Positions 22,977-30,459 of a DNA stretch of 64,000 nucleotides are shown here, in pieces (position 1 is the first letter of the stretch; the number at the start of each line of letters is the position of its first letter). A model generated the notes under the pieces. That model did not search any database. It had not been told where the DNA came from and saw nothing but the letters and a program-made list of their open reading frames with translations. The stretch comes from Novosphingobium resinovorum (GTDB taxonomy: Bacteria; Pseudomonadota; Alphaproteobacteria; Sphingomonadales; Sphingomonadaceae): contig NZ_CP017075.1 of the NCBI RefSeq assembly GCF_001742225.1, forward strand, positions 3,056,001-3,120,000, written 5' to 3'. Made by a program: the position numbers and the translations under genes.

Positions 22977-23020
22977 GGGACAAGCCCGGACAGCGCTCTC
23001 TCTCAACCGCTCGGACTTAA
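22977..23020 (-). ncRNA. Weak radC-like leader upstream of the methyltransferase-helicase
   Basis: On the transcript, AAGTCC and GGGCTT can pair around a loop containing GGTTGAGAGAGAG, which matches the central part of the leaders at 24776, 28105 and 30186. The closing stem differs from those copies. It lies directly upstream of the gene start. Listed as a divergent member of the same motif. Confidence 0.35.
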
Positions 23021-23063
23021 CCCCTTCCGGCCCCCCTCTGGCTCTCCAACGGCCATATGAGAA

Positions 23064-23092
23064 AAGCGCCCCAGCCGGATGGTGGGGCGCTT
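23064..23092 (-). terminator. Terminator after the 214-aa gene
   Basis: AAGCGCCCC (23064-23072) pairs with GGGGCGCTT (23084-23092) around an 11-nt loop. On the minus strand the hairpin is followed by TTTTC. It lies 8 nt past the stop at 23100 and separates that operon from the methyltransferase-helicase operon. Confidence 0.75.
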
Positions 23093-23099
23093 GTCATCA

Positions 23100-23744
23100 T
23101 CACCCGAAGCGGCGACCGGCCTCGGTGAAGGTGTAATCATTGGCAGCGATGGTCTCATCGACCGCCTCGTCCGAAGACAGATGGTCGTATTCGCGTTCAA
23201 GCTGGCGGTAGAGCCAGCGCGCCAGATCGCGCAGCGCCTCGATGACCGTCTCCTCGGCATCGGCGGTCATGTCCTGATATGTCGGACTGTCGCGCTCGAC
23301 CGAGATCGCCATGCAATATTCGTGATAGTAGTGACCGCGATGGCTGGCCTCGGCGCGAAGCTGGTAGAAATTGCGCCGCTGGATCGCCTGCAAGGCATCG
23401 GCGATCCGGTGCAGCTCGGCGTCCTGCGGCGCATATTCCCTGATCCGGTGCGGAGCGCCTTTCCGGTGGGCATAGAAGGTCTCAAAACACGCGCCATCCC
23501 CTTGCGACCAGAAGCCCCGAAACCAGATGCAGGGTTCTTGCCGGATGCCGCCCCCCATGAGCCGGACGGATCGGGTCTTGAGGTCCAGGCCGAGGATTTC
23601 CGCGATGCGCTGGAAATCCTCATAGACGGCATCGTACCAGTCGTAGTCGAAGCCGCCTTCGCGATACCAAGTGCGCGCCTTGTCCTTCGCCGCATCCGAT
23701 AGTTCGTCGAGGCGATAGACGGTGGTTTCGATGATCTCACTCAT
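23100..23744 (-). CDS. Conserved element protein, antitoxin-like annotation family
   Basis: A 214-residue soluble protein beginning MSEIIETTVYRLDELSDAAK, with a Tyr-rich middle (WYREGGFDYDWYDAVYEDF) and an acidic C-terminal half. Relatives in alphaproteobacterial elements are often labelled antitoxin of a toxin-antitoxin stability system, a label without evidence that I know of. The ATG at 23744 overlaps the preceding gene's stop by 8 nt; the ORF's further upstream part overlays that gene and is rejected. Function unknown. Confidence 0.7.
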   Translation of the reverse strand: MSEIIETTVYRLDELSDAAKDKARTWYREGGFDYDWYDAVYEDFQRIAEILGLDLKTRSVRLMGGGIRQEPCIWFRGFWSQGDGACFETFYAHRKGAPHRIREYAPQDAELHRIADALQAIQRRNFYQLRAEASHRGHYYHEYCMAISVERDSPTYQDMTADAEETVIEALRDLARWLYRQLEREYDHLSSDEAVDETIAANDYTFTEAGRRFG

Positions 23745-24153
23745 AGGGATCGCCTCCCTCCAGCACGGTGGAAAGCCAGCCATCGGTATAAATCCAGTCC
23801 ACCGTCTCGCCGGTGGCGAGGTCGAGGACATGAGCGCCGCCGCCGAACCCGTCGATGCGGGGCTTCGAGCAGCTATTGGCGTATTGCATCCCCCACAGGC
23901 CGGTCAGGCCGAACTCTTTCGCGCAGCGTTTGACGAACTGGATGACGTGCTCGGGATCGCCGGTAACGTCATCGCGCACCCAGAGCTGCGTGCCGCCATG
24001 TTCGGGCTGGATCGAGAGCAGGAATCCGTCCGAGGGCGGATCTTCGGCGGCATTTTCACCCGCCAGCGTATTGTAGAGGTCGAGCGCGCGAGCGGCGTTT
24101 TCGGGTGTGCCCACGTCGAGCAGGCAGGAGAAATGGGTGTAATAATCGGCCAT
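23737..24153 (-). CDS. Conserved element protein, unknown function
   Basis: A 138-residue protein starting MADYYTHFSCLLDVGTPENA, with LWVRDDVTGDPEHVIQFVKR and ending VDWIYTDGWLSTVLEGGDPYE. The start at 24153 leaves a normal length; the longer frame upstream runs antisense-like through the neighbouring gene and is rejected. It overlaps the 214-aa gene and is likely translated with it. I recognise it as a recurrent member of this element type, without a known role. Confidence 0.7.
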   Translation of the reverse strand: MADYYTHFSCLLDVGTPENAARALDLYNTLAGENAAEDPPSDGFLLSIQPEHGGTQLWVRDDVTGDPEHVIQFVKRCAKEFGLTGLWGMQYANSCSKPRIDGFGGGAHVLDLATGETVDWIYTDGWLSTVLEGGDPYE

Positions 24154-24172
24154 GACGGTCTCCGGACATGAC

Positions 24173-24195
24173 AAGGCCCGGTGCGTGACCGGGCC
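24173..24195 (-). terminator. Hairpin after the 182-aa gene
   Basis: GGCCCGGT (24175-24182) pairs with ACCGGGCC (24188-24195) around GCGTG; the minus-strand tail is TTGTC. It lies between the 182-aa gene (ends 24218) and the following gene start at 24153. A moderate intrinsic terminator or attenuator. Confidence 0.55.
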
Positions 24196-24217
24196 GGATG
24201 AATGGAACAGGTGAAGC

Positions 24218-24766
24218 TCAGGCGGCCTGCGGCAGACGGAGCAGATCGGCCGCGGCTTCGCGCCAGAAGGGATCGACCAGCCGGGTTTCCAGCACAGCGG
24301 CCCGGTAGCGAAGCTCACGAGCCTCGGCAGGCGCGGACGTTCTGAAGGCAAGGCCGCGCAACCGGCTGGCCTCGGTGACAATCCGGCGGGCCTCGGCGTG
24401 CGAGGTGACAGGCTGTTGCCAGAGAATAACGCTCGCGCGGATTTCGCCGGCGAGGACCAATCCATGATCGCGGTCCCGGATGAGCATGATGCGCGGGCGG
24501 AAATGGGGGAAGCTGTCCGGCCCGGTGCAGATGTCGCTGCGCGACAGGCGCAAGGCCGCAAAACGCATGGCTTCTTCCGGCGATGGGCATTCCCCGAGCG
24601 GGATCATGCGGTCGAAACTGCCGGCATCATCACCGGCACCGGTGCTGGCCACGCCGAGGCAGGAGATGCGCAGCGGCAGCTTTTGCGCCCGGTAGAGCGC
24701 GGGCAGCACATCGATCGCTAGTATCTGGCCGATCGGGCGAAAAGTATCATGGCGGGAAAGGATCAT
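24218..24766 (-). CDS. Conserved element protein, unknown function
   Basis: A 182-residue soluble protein (MILSRHDTFRPIGQILAID at the N-terminus, SPEEAMRFAALRLSRSDICT in the middle). No domain is recognised. The ATG at 24766 is preferred over a GTG at 24775: GGAG is 8 nt upstream of the ATG, the same spacing seen in the other genes that carry this leader. It is preceded by a radC-type RNA leader and followed by a hairpin. Confidence 0.65.
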   Translation of the reverse strand: MILSRHDTFRPIGQILAIDVLPALYRAQKLPLRISCLGVASTGAGDDAGSFDRMIPLGECPSPEEAMRFAALRLSRSDICTGPDSFPHFRPRIMLIRDRDHGLVLAGEIRASVILWQQPVTSHAEARRIVTEASRLRGLAFRTSAPAEARELRYRAAVLETRLVDPFWREAAADLLRLPQAA

Positions 24767-24775
24767 CGGGATCAC

Positions 24776-24826
24776 TCCATGACGGGCGCCGGAAAGCCTC
24801 TCTCTCCAGCCTTCAACCCGTCACGG
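24776..24826 (-). ncRNA. radC-type RNA leader, copy A
   Basis: Transcript order: CGTGACGGGTTGA, then TGGAGAGAGAG, then CCGGCGCCCGTC, then GGAG and the ATG of the 182-aa gene. GACGGG pairs with CCCGTC (24781-24786 with 24817-24822). It shares sequence and geometry with copies at 28105 and 30186. It resembles the radC RNA motif described by comparative genomics upstream of radC and anti-restriction genes; this identification is from memory. Confidence 0.6.
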
Positions 24827-24964
24827 CCGAACGGCCCGCACTCTTCCTCTCTGACCGGGGCCGTCCCCGGTTCCGCTGCCGGCGATGGGTAACCATCGCA
24901 GGGCTAAAGGCCCGTTCGCGGGACTACCGCGTCCGGGCCATCGGGGATGAGGCGCATTTGCGCC

Positions 24965-25129
24965 TCAGGCAAAGGGATCCAGCTCCAGCTTCACCATGTC
25001 GTCGTCGCCGTCGAATTCGGCGGCGGGGCAAGCGGCGTGGGTGCCGTCACCGGCTTGAAACACGACGATCACGACCATCAGCGTGGAGGCGAGGCTGGCG
25101 GCAAAGGCGGTGGCATCTGCATAGGACAT
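24965..25129 (-). CDS. Small 54-aa protein with one membrane-like segment
   Basis: A short frame of 54 residues: MSYADATAFAASLASTLMVV, then a hydrophobic IVVFQ stretch, then an acidic tail ending DDMVKLELDPFA. One possible membrane helix (about residues 8-25). It starts with ATG and its stop codon lies within the right arm of a palindrome (24948-24967, TGAGGCGCA/TGCGCCTCA) that may end the transcript. It is on the same strand as its neighbours in an otherwise empty stretch. Unknown function. Confidence 0.5.
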   Translation of the reverse strand: MSYADATAFAASLASTLMVVIVVFQAGDGTHAACPAAEFDGDDDMVKLELDPFA

Positions 25130-25555
25130 GGGTTCCGGCTCCTGTCTTTGGGAGGCGGGGGATTATCCCCCGCGCGACAGGCGCCCGAAGTGTCTGACCG
25201 GATCTGCAATCACCCGAGGGCGTTCGGACTCTTTTTCCGAATCCCCGAGGGCGGCACGTGCGCGTAAGCCGACCCTTTACGGGTTGATTGATGAAGAGAC
25301 GGATCGGACCAAGGTTTGCGAATGGAAGCGGGGGTGGTTCATCGCATCTGACAGGTGCCGGATACCCATCGCAGATGCTCTGCCGCGCCAGCCTTGCCAC
25401 CATGCTGTCAGCAGGATCGTGTTCCCTTCAGGCCGGGATCGGCAGCCGCTTGCCCGGGTACGAAAACGACAAACTTCATGGTGAAGCTGGAGATGGACCC
25501 CGTTCGGGCGATACCATCCCATGCTGACGGTTCGAGACCAGAACGACCGGGGTCT
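25130..25555. other. Intergenic with strong hairpin, no gene seen
   Basis: About 425 nt on the minus strand between the 101-aa gene and the 54-aa gene. It holds a strong hairpin, GCGGGGGA/TCCCCCGC at 25155-25173 with a TTA loop, about 25 nt upstream of the 54-aa start, which could be an attenuator or terminator. Remaining sequence shows no credible frame. Confidence 0.45.
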
Positions 25556-25861
25556 TCAGCCCCAAAGCCCATCGGCGATTTCGCGGGCGATCATCGCGCG
25601 CGCCTTCATCATCAGGTCATCGCCTGACGTGTTGATATGACCAAAAAATCGGGCACGACCGCCATGTGCTGTCCATTCGACGTAGCGGCAATATTCGCGG
25701 GCATCGAGCCAGAACGCCCGCATGTCTTCGGCCCAATGGGGTTTCGGTTCCACGATGACGGTGAGGCCGTCGCGGGTCTCTTCCCAGGGCAGTGTGCGCT
25801 CCGTTGGGGGATTCTCCCGATCTTCACGGAAGATCTGGTCGATGTTGATGGTCGCGGGCAT
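25556..25861 (-). CDS. Conserved small element protein, unknown function
   Basis: A 101-residue protein starting MPATINIDQIFREDRENPP and ending MMKARAMIAREIADGLWG; Trp-rich middle (HWAEDMRAFWLDAREYCRY). The ATG at 25861 is preferred over one ten codons upstream that would start inside the terminator region. It follows parB, separated by an intrinsic terminator. No family recognised. Confidence 0.6.
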   Translation of the reverse strand: MPATINIDQIFREDRENPPTERTLPWEETRDGLTVIVEPKPHWAEDMRAFWLDAREYCRYVEWTAHGGRARFFGHINTSGDDLMMKARAMIAREIADGLWG

Positions 25862-25881
25862 CGCTGGCCTCCAAAGAAAAA

Positions 25882-25902
25882 GCCCGGTCACAAGGACCGG
25901 GC
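25882..25902 (-). terminator. Intrinsic terminator after parB
   Basis: GCCCGGTC (25882-25889) is a perfect inverted repeat of GACCGGGC (25895-25902) around ACAAG; on the minus strand it is followed by TTTTTCTTT. It lies about 50 nt past the parB stop. Confidence 0.85.
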
Positions 25903-25953
25903 GAGTTGCGGAAACGGAGTGGACGGGGCGACCGAAGCCGCCCCGTTTGAGGG

Positions 25954-28095
25954 TTATTCAGCGGCGACCATGTGCTGCTCTTCCTCGTCGTCAGCCGGAT
26001 CGTCCTCCTCACCATCGCCCGAGAGGAAATCGGGCAGATCGTCGGCTTCAGCGTCGGTGGCCTGCGCCACGTCCGCCTCGATATCCACATCCACCATACG
26101 CAGCGGCTCGGGCAGCCAGCCGGTATCGGCCAGCAGACGCTCGGCTTCTTTCGCCATGTCGCCCTTCTTCAGATGCTCGATCAGCTCAGCAGCACGGTCA
26201 CCGGCGCCTTCGCGGACGGCCTCAATGATACGCGGCTTGGTCACGCGGCCGAGATAATTGCCGACCGTCGGCTGCCAGCCCACCGCCACCATGTCGAGGC
26301 CGGTCGAACGCGCCAGCCGGTCGGCCTGCGAAAGGCGGATCTCCAGCCCGTGCTGGCTGACGCCCATGCCGCTATAAGGGTTCGGCTTCTCGTAGAGCGC
26401 GTTGACGCCGAAGCTCACGCAATGGGCGAGCAGGTCCATGCGGGATCCGTCGTCCAGATCGACCAGCCAATCCCAGAGCGCCGCATCATCGGCCGGGATA
26501 TGATCGCCCCAGCGTTCATGCCGGTCCTGGATTGCCTTGGCCGAGGCGCTGTCGCGCAGATCCTCGGCCTGCGCCGGGAAATGCACCTCGCGGACCTGCG
26601 CCTCCAGGCAGCCCTTGGTGGAATGCGGCAGGAAGCAATCCGTCACCAGCCGGTGCAACAGCGCTGTCATCGCGACATGCGGGCTCGATGCCACGGCATC
26701 GCGCAGCGCCAGCGTGCGATGGGCGGTCAGCTCGCTGACCAGCCGGTCGGGCAGCGGCTTGATGGCATCGATCTCGTCTTCCTCTTCCGGCTCGGGGGAT
26801 TGGCCGCCGAGCATGATGACCGCGCGCTGGTGGCTGGCCTGCGGTTCGGCCCGTTGAAGGACTTCCCCGGTCTCGGGATCGACGACTTCCGCCTCCGGTT
26901 CCGCCGGCGCTTCATCCTCGGGGCGAACATAGCCGCGTTCGACCAGCAAGATGCCATCGGCATCAATGCTGATGAAGACGCCTGCCTTACAGATCTGGTC
27001 CGGGTCGAAGGTCATCGGACGGCGCTCGAAAGCCTCCAGCGCCTGCTCGATCTCGCCCAGACGGGTATCGATCTCGTCGGGCAATTCATCGGCCTCGGCA
27101 TATTCGGCTTCGAGCCGGTCATATTCCTCGCGCAACGCCTCGCGGGTGGCGCGCTCGTCCTCGGCCAGATCGACCGTGGTGCCTACAAGCTGGCGAAGGC
27201 CATGATCGTGACCGTAGGGGAAGGTCATGGCGACCTCGACCCACTTCCAGCCCTCGGTGGCGATGGTTTCCGCTTCGGATTGCAGCTTCTCGTTCGCCAG
27301 CCGGTCGAGCAGCACCGGGTCCTGGAGCCAACCGCCATCATCCTGCTGGAACAGATCGCGCAGTACACAGCCACCGGCTTCCTCATAGGCGTCGATGCCG
27401 ACAAGCACCGCCCGCTTGTCGGCGGCACGCACCGTGGTCTCGGTCAGCAGTCGGCGGATGGTATATGGCTCTTTCTGCCAGCCGTCTTTGATCGCCTCCC
27501 AGACCTGTTCCTGGCGGGCATGGTTAGAGGTGACGGTAAAGGCCATGAGCTGTTCCAGCGTCATGCCGTCCTCGGCATAGATGTCGAGCAGAGTGGGTGA
27601 GACCGAAGCCAGTCGCAGGCGCTGTTTCACCACCTTGGCATCAACGAAGAAGGCGGCCGCGATGGCTTCCTCGGTCATGCCCTTCTCGCGCATGGTCTGG
27701 AAGGCGCGGAACTGGTCGAGCGGATGCAGCGGGGCGCGTTCGATATTCTCGGCCAGTGACACCTCGTCGATCAGCACATCGCCGGTTACCTCGGACACCA
27801 CGCAGGGCACCGGGGCGACCTTGGCGAGGCGCTTTTGCTTCACCAGCAGTTCCAGCGCCCGGAAGCGCCGGCCGCCGGCGGGCACCTCGAACATGCCGGT
27901 CTCCACGCCATCGTCATTCAGCACCGGGCGGACATGCAACGACTGGATCAGACCGCGGCGGGCAATGGACTCGGCCAGTTCCTCGACCGAGACACCGGCC
28001 CTGACGCGCCGGACGTTGGACTGGGAAAGCACCAGCTTGTTGAACGGAATGTCGCGCGAGGACGACAGGGTGATCTTCTGAACGGCAGTGGCCAT
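25954..28095 (-). CDS. Large ParB/RepB/Spo0J-family protein
   Basis: A 713-residue protein. The ParB N-terminal domain has FNKLVLSQSNVRR (about residue 19), the arginine-rich VPAGGRRFRALELL near residue 70 and the CTP-binding-type SLAENIERAPLHPLDQF near residue 113, followed by the HTH segment (MTEEAIAAAFFVDAKVVKQR). The long C-terminal half is specific to alphaproteobacterial plasmid and ICE ParB-like proteins, with a highly acidic tail. No parA is adjacent; the ParA at 1378 has its own small partner. Role may be nuclease-like or regulatory rather than partition. It carries a radC-type leader. Confidence 0.85.
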   Translation of the reverse strand: MATAVQKITLSSSRDIPFNKLVLSQSNVRRVRAGVSVEELAESIARRGLIQSLHVRPVLNDDGVETGMFEVPAGGRRFRALELLVKQKRLAKVAPVPCVVSEVTGDVLIDEVSLAENIERAPLHPLDQFRAFQTMREKGMTEEAIAAAFFVDAKVVKQRLRLASVSPTLLDIYAEDGMTLEQLMAFTVTSNHARQEQVWEAIKDGWQKEPYTIRRLLTETTVRAADKRAVLVGIDAYEEAGGCVLRDLFQQDDGGWLQDPVLLDRLANEKLQSEAETIATEGWKWVEVAMTFPYGHDHGLRQLVGTTVDLAEDERATREALREEYDRLEAEYAEADELPDEIDTRLGEIEQALEAFERRPMTFDPDQICKAGVFISIDADGILLVERGYVRPEDEAPAEPEAEVVDPETGEVLQRAEPQASHQRAVIMLGGQSPEPEEEDEIDAIKPLPDRLVSELTAHRTLALRDAVASSPHVAMTALLHRLVTDCFLPHSTKGCLEAQVREVHFPAQAEDLRDSASAKAIQDRHERWGDHIPADDAALWDWLVDLDDGSRMDLLAHCVSFGVNALYEKPNPYSGMGVSQHGLEIRLSQADRLARSTGLDMVAVGWQPTVGNYLGRVTKPRIIEAVREGAGDRAAELIEHLKKGDMAKEAERLLADTGWLPEPLRMVDVDIEADVAQATDAEADDLPDFLSGDGEEDDPADDEEEQHMVAAE

Positions 28096-28104
28096 GTCAG
28101 TTAC

Positions 28105-28155
28105 TCCATGACGGACGCCGGGGAGCCTCTCTCTCCGGCTATCAGCCCGTCACGA
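28105..28155 (-). ncRNA. radC-type RNA leader, copy B (upstream of parB)
   Basis: Transcript order: CGTGACGGGCTGA, GGAGAGAGAGG, CCCCGGCGTCCGTC, then GGAG 8 nt before the parB ATG. CCGTC at 28147-28151 (plus strand) and GACGG at 28110-28114 form the closing stem. Same layout as copies A and D. Confidence 0.6.
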
Positions 28156-28209
28156 AAATCCCATCCCTCCTTTTCCTCTCCTGGCTGCCGCCCGCCAAAT
28201 CCCCGTCCA

Positions 28210-28698
28210 TCAGATCTCACCGCGGCTCCGCAGGCTGACCTCCCGTCTGCCACCCACGATGATATGATCATGCAGCGCCACGCCCAGGACCTTGCAGGCC
28301 TTCTGGATTTCCTTGGTCATCGCCAGATCCGCAGCCGAAGGCTCGGGATCGCCGGATGGGTGATTGTGGACGATGATCAGCGCACTGGCGTTGAGTGCCA
28401 GGCCCCGCCGCAGCACTTCCCGGGGATAGACCGGGGCATGATCAACCGTGCCTATGGCAAGACATTCGTCCGAGATGAGCCGGTTCTTCCGGTCGAGATA
28501 GAGGACATGGAAGCGCTCGACATCACCCCGGATGGTCAGCGCGCAATAGTCCAGAACCGCCTGCCATGTGGATAGAACCGGATTCTGGTTGAGATGGCGC
28601 AGCAGGATCTGGCGCGCCTCGTAGACAACGGCCTGCTCCTGCGCTGAAAACTGGCACGGCTGCCGATTGATAGCGAGTTTGCTCATGTGTCGCGTCAT
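28210..28698 (-). CDS. radC: RadC family JAMM-domain protein
   Basis: A 162-residue protein made of the RadC JAB/MPN domain: EVLRRGLALNASALIIVHNH then PSGDPEPSAADLAMT holds the metal-binding HxH...S...D set near residues 112-125. It lacks the N-terminal HhH domain of chromosomal RadC, as is usual for mobile-element copies. A zinc peptidase or DNA-processing role is suggested by the fold; the function is unproven. ATG at 28698; a second ATG four codons later is possible. It has its own structured leader. Confidence 0.85.
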   Translation of the reverse strand: MTRHMSKLAINRQPCQFSAQEQAVVYEARQILLRHLNQNPVLSTWQAVLDYCALTIRGDVERFHVLYLDRKNRLISDECLAIGTVDHAPVYPREVLRRGLALNASALIIVHNHPSGDPEPSAADLAMTKEIQKACKVLGVALHDHIIVGGRREVSLRSRGEI

Positions 28699-28705
28699 GA
28701 TCGTG

Positions 28706-28756
28706 GTTCCCGACGGGCAGCCGGCCCGGCGCCGGAACTTTCACCACGTCACGACG
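28706..28756 (-). ncRNA. radC-type RNA leader, copy C (upstream of radC)
   Basis: Transcript order: CGTGACGTGGTGA, AAGTTCCGGCGCCGG, CTGCCCGTCGGGA, then the radC start. CGTC (28747-28750) and GACG (28712-28715) form the outer stem. It lacks the central GGAGAGAG of the other copies, so it is a variant. Confidence 0.5.
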
Positions 28757-28849
28757 AGAGACGCCGCCCTCTACCTCCGAGAGAGCGGCGCAAAACGCAA
28801 AGCCAGACAGCCGGATCTCAGGCTTTCCGGCTTTCTGTATCGGTGGGAT

Positions 28850-29221
28850 TCAAGGTCCGTGCAGTATCACTGCGGAACCGGCGGACAGGATTTTCTCGGC
28901 TGCGCGAATGCTGCCAGCCATGCGCGCAGCTTCAGCCCAGACCGAGATCGGGAATATGCCGGTAAAAAGCACGTCCCGCTCGATCCCCATGCCGAAGGGG
29001 AGCCGGATCGCCTCCAGCTCACCGAAGCACCAGCTACCGAGTTCGGGATAGCCGATGTCGGCCAGACCAAACATGATGTCGCCGTCCTCGTCCAGCTCGG
29101 TCGCAAGCCAGACGCCTGCGCCAAGGGGATTGTAGAATTTGACGACGGGGATGTGATCCACATCGCTCTGCCGGCCATTGGCGAGGAGCTGCGCGCGCTG
29201 TGTGCGGGTCAGGAGGATCAT
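28850..29221 (-). CDS. DUF2958 domain protein
   Basis: A 123-residue protein matching DUF2958: LLANGRQSDVDHIPVVKFYN, then PLGAGVWLATELDEDGDIMF and GLADIGYPELGSWCFGELE. Found beside ArdC genes in many proteobacterial elements; function unknown. Its ATG overlaps the ardC stop (ATGA), so it is translated with ardC and may belong with anti-restriction. Confidence 0.85.
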   Translation of the reverse strand: MILLTRTQRAQLLANGRQSDVDHIPVVKFYNPLGAGVWLATELDEDGDIMFGLADIGYPELGSWCFGELEAIRLPFGMGIERDVLFTGIFPISVWAEAARMAGSIRAAEKILSAGSAVILHGP

Positions 29222-30177
29222 GCCGCAGCCCTCCGCTCGATGAGATTGTCGTGCGGTTCGGCATGCTCCTCATCGGGCAAATGCGCCAACAGCCAGTCGG
29301 CCGCCTTGCTGGCCTGAGAGGCGGCGCGGACGATGGCGCGATTATCCTCGCGCAGCACTTCGAGCCAGGAACCGATATAATCGGCATGGCGCACGGTCGG
29401 CACGATTCCGAGCGAGGCGCAGCAGAAAGCCGCGTTCATCTCGGCTACCAGTTCCTCGAAGGCGTATTTCTTGGTGCCGAAGCTGCCCGAAAAATCCCGC
29501 CCCAACCGCGAGGCATGACCCGTGGCGTGGCCCATCTCGTGCAGGGCGGTCCTGTGCCAATTGATGGACTCGAAATAGGCAGCCGGCGGTGGCACCTGGA
29601 CGTAGTCGAGCGACGGGACATAGAAGGCACGATCGCCGCCGATGCGGACGTCGATGCCGGTTGCGCCGATCAGTGCCTCGACTCTCGGCTCGATCATGCC
29701 GGGCGGCGGTGGTGGCGCTTCAACGGCAATGTCCTCGGGCAAACCCTCGCACTGCGCCGCGTTGAACACGGTAAAGCGCTTCAGGAAGGGAATGCTGCCT
29801 GCTTCTTCGCCTGTTTCCCTGGCGCGGCGTTTCTCGTCCTCGGGGGTGAAACGGTCGGCATAGACCACGGTGGTGCCACGCTCGCCCTTGCGGACATTGC
29901 CGCCGAGCGACAGGGCCTGGCGGAAGGTGAGCCAATGTTGGGTCGGATAGCCGTATTGGACCACGGCGCCCCAGAGGATCAGGACGTTGATCCCGGAATA
30001 CTGCCGCGCCGTCGCGGCGTTCCTCGGCATGGCCAGCGGTGCTTTCGCCGCCGCCGTCCCCCAGGGCTGGACCCAGGGCAGCCGCCCGTCCTCCAGCTCG
30101 CCGATGATCTTGTTGGTGATGTCGTCGTGGAGATTGCTGCGGGCGCCGCCTGCGCGCGCGCTGTCCTGTCTGGCCAT
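29218..30177 (-). CDS. ardC: ArdC-type anti-restriction protein
   Basis: A 319-residue protein. The N-terminal ssDNA-binding domain includes LHDDITNKIIGELEDGRLPW and QYSGINVLILWGAVVQYGYP; the C-terminal zincin domain has the metallopeptidase motif RTALHEMGHATGHASRL (HEMGH) near residue 220 and the third ligand region FEELVAEMNAAF. Family knowledge: ArdC protects entering plasmid DNA in the recipient from restriction. The ATG at 30177 has GGAG 8 nt upstream, directly after the radC-type leader. It is the last core gene before the second cargo block. Confidence 0.9.
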   Translation of the reverse strand: MARQDSARAGGARSNLHDDITNKIIGELEDGRLPWVQPWGTAAAKAPLAMPRNAATARQYSGINVLILWGAVVQYGYPTQHWLTFRQALSLGGNVRKGERGTTVVYADRFTPEDEKRRARETGEEAGSIPFLKRFTVFNAAQCEGLPEDIAVEAPPPPPGMIEPRVEALIGATGIDVRIGGDRAFYVPSLDYVQVPPPAAYFESINWHRTALHEMGHATGHASRLGRDFSGSFGTKKYAFEELVAEMNAAFCCASLGIVPTVRHADYIGSWLEVLREDNRAIVRAASQASKAADWLLAHLPDEEHAEPHDNLIERRAAA

Positions 30178-30185
30178 CGGAATGT

Positions 30186-30236
30186 CTCCGCGACGGGCGC
30201 CGGAGGCCACTCCTCCAACCCTCAACCCGTCACGGA
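30186..30236 (-). ncRNA. radC-type RNA leader, copy D (upstream of ardC)
   Basis: Transcript order: CCGTGACGGGTTGA, TTGGAGGAGTGG, CCGGCGCCCGTC, GGAG, 8 nt, ATG. GACGGG (30192-30197) pairs with CCCGTC (30226-30231). It is closest to copy A. Confidence 0.6.
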
Positions 30237-30459
30237 AAACCCGTCTGCACTCTCACTCTCGGGGCGTTGCGGGGCGCCCCCGCAGAAGGGGTCGGCCGAG
30301 ACCTTGGCTCGGCCGCAGGGGAAGGCTTTCCCCTCAAGTCTTTGCCAGTCTCGGTGCGCTCACGGGCGGATGCTTTATGCCCCTCTGGTTTCAAGCCAGG
30401 CGCGAAGATGACTGATCGATCTCGTGCTGCGCTGGAGGTGCCCCTCTCTGCGTGCTGTG
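30237..30459. other. Core/cargo boundary, no gene seen
   Basis: About 220 nt between the ardC leader and the last gene of the five-gene cargo operon. It contains GC-rich inverted stretches near 30285-30330 (GGCCGAGACC...GGCTCGGCC). The ardC promoter should lie here. No frame is credible. Confidence 0.35.
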
